From the NCBI GenBank assembly GCA_964036045.1, contig OZ038384.1, forward strand, positions 43,354,204-43,418,203: a DNA stretch of 64,000 bases, in the 5' to 3' direction. The stretch comes from Eutreptiella sp. 'Long Island Sound 2002'. Its lineage: Eukaryota > Euglenozoa > Euglenophyceae > Eutreptiales > Eutreptiaceae. The position numbers and the translations under genes were made by a program. Positions 61,125-64,000 of this stretch are shown in pieces (positions within the stretch are counted from its first letter, which is position 1; each line of letters opens with the position of its first letter). Below the pieces are notes generated by a model. The model saw only the letters and a list, made by a program, of their open reading frames with translations. It was not told the DNA's origin and ran no database searches.

Positions 61125-62144
61125 GGGAGGGGGACTGGGGGTTGGGGACTTTTTGCCGGTTTGTGGGCGTTTGGGTAGGCGCGGCGGGGGGAGGCCTTGG
61201 CTCCACTCCGGGGGGAGCTCCCCAGTGTATTTGGTGCCTGTGTGGGCCTTGTTCTCTTCGGTGCGGAGCCGGATGGGGTGGGCGCTGGTGAGTTCCAGGG
61301 TGTCGCCGAGTGGTTTGTCCGGGGCGCTGTTGCCCTGGTCTAGCTCTTTTTGGCGGTGCCAGATTACCCGGATCTGTGGCCCCCCGTTGTCCCCTTGTCC
61401 CTTGAGGCGGTACTGGATCGTGCCCTCACACCAGATCCAGTCGCCTGTGTGGTCGTTGCGGAAGGGCTGTTGGACCTTCGCACCTTTTTCGAACCCTGGG
61501 TACGCTTTGGGCGGGGCCTGTGCTGGTGGCGGGAGGGAGGATGATGAGGATGCCTGGTCCGGGTGGGGCGGTGGTAGTGGTGGGAGGGAGGATGACGAGG
61601 ATGCTTGGTCTGGGTTCGTCGGGTGGGTCGGGTGGGATGCGGGGGGTCGGGAGGTTGCTGCTTTTCCGGCTTGGCTGGGGGCGGGTGCGCCCTTTCGTCG
61701 TCTCGTTCGCTTGGGTGGGACTGGAGGTGGCGGGGCTGGGGGGGCATGGGGTTGGAAGAAGGGGTGCGTTGCTTGCTGGTCTGGATCCCTCAGTGGGGGT
61801 TCTGCCGGTGTTTGCATTTTCGCTTTCGCGTGGCTGCGTACGATGTCGGCGAGCTTGCGTACGGTCTCCGGGGGATCTGTTGGCCATGGCAGTGCGGCGG
61901 GGCTGTCGTCGAAGGGGTGGTGTAGGTGGTAGTTCCTCATGGCCTTGGCCTGCCTGACCCAGGCCTCTGTGGGTTCCGGTGTGTCCGGGCCTTTGGGGGA
62001 GCCTTGAGCCCAGTAGAGTGCTGTGTGGAGGGCTTCCCAGGGGGCGCCTTCGCGGCCTGTGAGGCTGGTGGCTTGGAGGAGTCGCTGCTGGCCCCGTGGG
62101 GGGTCTTCCGGGTCCATTTCCGGGGTATAGGCCTGGGCCGCCAT
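61122..62144 (-). CDS. LINE-3 ORF B: proline-rich protein with possible Tudor-like segment (340 aa)
   Basis: ATG at 62144, six bases after the UGA of ORF A and in the same frame. Residues 1-120 are mixed helical (EAWVRQAKAMRNYHLHHPFD; ETVRKLADIVRSHAKAK). The middle is Pro-rich with a basic patch (PPKRTRRRKGAP) and a tandem DQASSSSSLPP repeat. Residues about 225-290 (KGAKVQQPFRNDHTGDWIWC, EGTIQYRLKG, GPQIRVIWH) resemble the strand pattern of Tudor/Agenet-type folds that bind modified tails. A structural or RNA/chromatin-binding ORF1-like role is likely; no finger is visible. Ends in UGA directly before ORF C. Confidence 0.65.
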   Translation of the reverse strand: MAAQAYTPEMDPEDPPRGQQRLLQATSLTGREGAPWEALHTALYWAQGSPKGPDTPEPTEAWVRQAKAMRNYHLHHPFDDSPAALPWPTDPPETVRKLADIVRSHAKAKMQTPAEPPLRDPDQQATHPFFQPHAPPAPPPPVPPKRTRRRKGAPAPSQAGKAATSRPPASHPTHPTNPDQASSSSSLPPLPPPHPDQASSSSSLPPPAQAPPKAYPGFEKGAKVQQPFRNDHTGDWIWCEGTIQYRLKGQGDNGGPQIRVIWHRQKELDQGNSAPDKPLGDTLELTSAHPIRLRTEENKAHTGTKYTGELPPEWSQGLPPPRLPKRPQTGKKSPTPSPPP

Positions 62145-62150
62145 GAGGAC

Positions 62151-62153
62151 TCA
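62151..62153 (-). other. in-frame UGA between LINE-3 ORF A and ORF B
   Basis: TGA GTC CTC ATG: the stop of ORF A is followed after two codons by the ATG of ORF B in the same frame, a layout that would suit stop-restart reinitiation or readthrough. Confidence 0.6.
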
Positions 62154-64000
62154 GTGTGCCCAGTGGAGGACCCACCATTGGGTGTCCGCTTTGAGGATGT
62201 GGATGGCGGGTTGTTGGGGGGGGGTGTCCAGGGTGTCCCACGATGCAATGGCTAGTGGTATCCTGGAGGGGTGGAGGTGTGGGGGGGCCTTGCGGCTTAG
62301 GAGTTGATCGATGTGGAAGGGGGTGACGGGATCGTTGGGGCCTTGGGGCGGTGGGGGCATTGCTGGGATGGTTGTGGGGTCCCAGTGGCGTTCGTGGGCG
62401 GCGAGGGTGTACAGGGCGGCGGTGATGATGTGGTGGGCTTGGCCCTCCAGGACGATGTGGCGCTCCGTGCCGAAGTCCTTTGGTAGGTGGGCTGCGGGGT
62501 GGAGGGTGATGTGGGCCAGGGCGCGTTGGTGGGCCTTTTTTCCCCCGTCTGGGGCCTGTGTCCGTTTGTCCCCCGGGATGTGTTGGTGTTGGTGTTTTGG
62601 TGGGGGTGGTCCCAGGGCGAGGGATTCCACACAGTGGAGGGGGATGGCGTGTTCCCTGGACCTGTTGGGCAGGATGTATATGCCCGGGTCTCCCGGTACG
62701 GTGCCCAGGTACATGTTGCCCGTGATGGTGGGGGCCGGCAGCGGTTGGCGGAGGGGCGAGGTGCATGGGGTGGAGCAGGGCGGGTCATGGTGCTCACACC
62801 GGGGGTGGTCGATGCCGTACGGGGTGACGTGTACGGCGAAGGGTCCAACGGCGCGCTGGAGTTTGTGGGGTTGGATGTTGTGGAGGCGCGCCACCGCCCG
62901 TGTGTGGGAGCGCCCTTCGCTGATCCATACGGCGTCTGCCCGCGATGCCGCTGGGTTCAGGCAGTCCGTGGTGATGCCTGTGATCGTGCGGTTGTGGGTG
63001 GTATCTGATACCCTGGCGGGGGGGGCGCCGATGCGGGGGATGGTGTCGTCGTCGTGGAGGGTGCGGGCCTTGCGCTTCGCTTCGTGTCGGTGCTGGGCCT
63101 CCTGGGCGTGGGTGTGCACACCCGTGTGTTTGGGCTTCTTGTTGGGGCGGTCCGCTGTGTGGAAGGGGGTGGGCCAGGAGGGGGCGTGGTGGAGGGTGGG
63201 GTGTGGGAGGTCCCCCCGTGTTGCCCATGTGTACAGGGTGGTCGCGGCGGCCCCTTCCGCCTGTATGGTGTATCGCTCGTCGTGTCGGCGACGGGTGACG
63301 AGGACGTTGGGGGCCGTCAGCTCATACACCTGTGTGGTGTGGGGGAGGTGGCGGGTGACGGTGATCTTGGCGGCGTCGTTCTTGCGGGTGGTGGTGTGGG
63401 GGATGATGTAGTGGGTCGCCCATTCATCCTGGGGGGTGTGCTCCGTCGGGTCTAGCTTGAGCGGGGGGTGGAGCGGCTTCTGTGTTGGGGGCTTGTCTTG
63501 GCCCTTCGCGTGGGGCGCCACTTTGGTTTCGACCAGGTATTGTGGGCCCCAGGTTTCCGGGGCCCCTACCTGTGTGGCTGCCGCTGTTGCGGCTTGGAGG
63601 AGGGCGGTGGTGTTGGTGTCTAGAGGGGGGGCCCCCGGTTGGGGGGTGAGGGTGTCATGGTCTTGGTACGCCCACCAAATTGTGTAGCCTCGTTGGGTGT
63701 TGCGGTGCGGGGTTTGGGTAAGGGCTTGCTGGATGAATAGGGCGGTCTTGATGTCCTCCGCTGCTTGTGGGTTTATGGGTGTGGCGTAGGCCCATACTCC
63801 CGGGGCGTGTATGCCGTGTGACGCTTGGCCTACTCCTCGTATCGGTTGTAGGGTGTGGTGGGTGCGTGTGAGCCCTAGGTGTTCTTGGAGGAGGTCCCCT
63901 CGGATGTCCTCCCATCGTTGCTGCCAGGTATGTGTGTGGTCATTGGGGGCGGGGTAGGTGACGACGATGGCCTGCCAAGGGGTGGGGCCTGGATGCACCG
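62151..64000 (-). CDS. LINE-3 ORF A, partial (at least 615 codons, unknown function)
   Basis: Open to the window edge; the first in-window start-like codon (63998) is GTG, so the true start lies beyond. Composition is rich in His, Thr and Pro. Ordered-looking stretches are AYATPINPQAAEDIKTALFI, GTERHIVLEGQAHHIITAAL-like sequence near residue 525, and PIRGVGQASHGIHAPGVWAY near the start of the visible part. A cluster CEHHDPPCSTPC (about residue 412) could bind metal. No family was recognised. Its place at the 5' side of the LINE, in frame with ORF B and ORF C, suggests an ORF1-like protein or the front of a polyprotein. Confidence 0.65.
   Translation of the reverse strand, partial: VHPGPTPWQAIVVTYPAPNDHTHTWQQRWEDIRGDLLQEHLGLTRTHHTLQPIRGVGQASHGIHAPGVWAYATPINPQAAEDIKTALFIQQALTQTPHRNTQRGYTIWWAYQDHDTLTPQPGAPPLDTNTTALLQAATAAATQVGAPETWGPQYLVETKVAPHAKGQDKPPTQKPLHPPLKLDPTEHTPQDEWATHYIIPHTTTRKNDAAKITVTRHLPHTTQVYELTAPNVLVTRRRHDERYTIQAEGAAATTLYTWATRGDLPHPTLHHAPSWPTPFHTADRPNKKPKHTGVHTHAQEAQHRHEAKRKARTLHDDDTIPRIGAPPARVSDTTHNRTITGITTDCLNPAASRADAVWISEGRSHTRAVARLHNIQPHKLQRAVGPFAVHVTPYGIDHPRCEHHDPPCSTPCTSPLRQPLPAPTITGNMYLGTVPGDPGIYILPNRSREHAIPLHCVESLALGPPPPKHQHQHIPGDKRTQAPDGGKKAHQRALAHITLHPAAHLPKDFGTERHIVLEGQAHHIITAALYTLAAHERHWDPTTIPAMPPPPQGPNDPVTPFHIDQLLSRKAPPHLHPSRIPLAIASWDTLDTPPQQPAIHILKADTQWWVLHWAH

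Larger units (their letters stand above)
51716..64000 (-). mobile_element. LINE-3: large multi-ORF APE-type LINE (5' end beyond the window)
   Basis: Over 12 kb of nearly continuous coding sequence on the minus strand: ORF A (64000-62151), ORF B (62144-61122), ORF C with endonuclease, RT, RNase H and finger (61121-55773) and ORF D with a cysteine-protease-like domain (55801-51716). A, B and C share one frame and are separated by single UGA codons. No frameshifts were found within the frames and most catalytic residues are intact, so it looks young. Coding strand very C-rich, proteins Pro/His/Thr-rich. Confidence 0.85.

Overview
This window is eukaryotic and consists almost entirely of retrotransposons in different states of decay. 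No bacterial operons, Shine-Dalgarno sites, rRNA or CRISPR arrays were seen. The evidence for a eukaryote is the set of Ty3/gypsy and APE-type LINE elements, an initiator-Met-type primer binding site, simple-sequence tracts (TG, C, T), minisatellites, and a frameshifted fragment of a pyrophosphate-dependent phosphofructokinase of the long type found in plants, protists and spirochaetes. A unicellular alga or related protist is a reasonable guess; the sequence alone does not place the lineage.

Layout. 1-11.4 kb: a decayed LINE on the minus strand (LINE-1 here; ORF1 at 8.9-5.6 kb, ORF2 at 5.7-2.0 kb). It lies between two inverted copies of a ~420 bp repeat, beside a BED-finger (hAT-like) transposase remnant and five dispersed TTTACGGC-type palindromes. 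11.4-16.5 kb: no recognisable gene. 16.6-21.3 kb: the 5' half of a decayed Ty3/gypsy element (gypsy-1) with TATA box, iMet primer binding site, gag and protease; a ~680 bp piece carrying the zinc knuckle and protease active site is inverted in place. 21.2-21.6 kb: a minisatellite. 22-23.9 kb and 40-42.3 kb: a second LINE (LINE-2, plus strand), interrupted at a 4 bp target site (ATGC) by a complete 16.05 kb Ty3/gypsy element (gypsy-2, 23,909-39,960, minus strand) with 2.95 kb LTRs. 44.6-47.8 kb: RT, RNase H and integrase of a gypsy-1-type element, plausibly the displaced 3' half of gypsy-1. 47.8-49.2 kb: a satellite. 49.2-51.1 kb: GT-rich sequence with five oligo-T tracts. 51.1-51.5 kb: the phosphofructokinase C-terminal fragment. 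51.7-64.0 kb: a large, apparently intact LINE (LINE-3, minus strand) whose 5' end is beyond the window.

How the parts work. Gypsy-2 encodes a 1,444-residue Gag followed in the same frame, after a single UAG, by Pol (protease, methyltransferase-like domain, RT, RNase H, integrase); Pol has no AUG near its start, so stop readthrough is the simplest expression route. LINE-3 has ORF A (unknown), ORF B (proline-rich with a possible Tudor-like segment) and ORF C (endonuclease, RT, RNase H, zinc finger), all in one frame and separated only by two UGA codons. A fourth frame, ORF D, overlaps the end of ORF C and encodes a probable Ulp1/C48-type cysteine protease followed by a long proline- and RS-rich tail. 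This four-part LINE is the strongest candidate for something not previously described.
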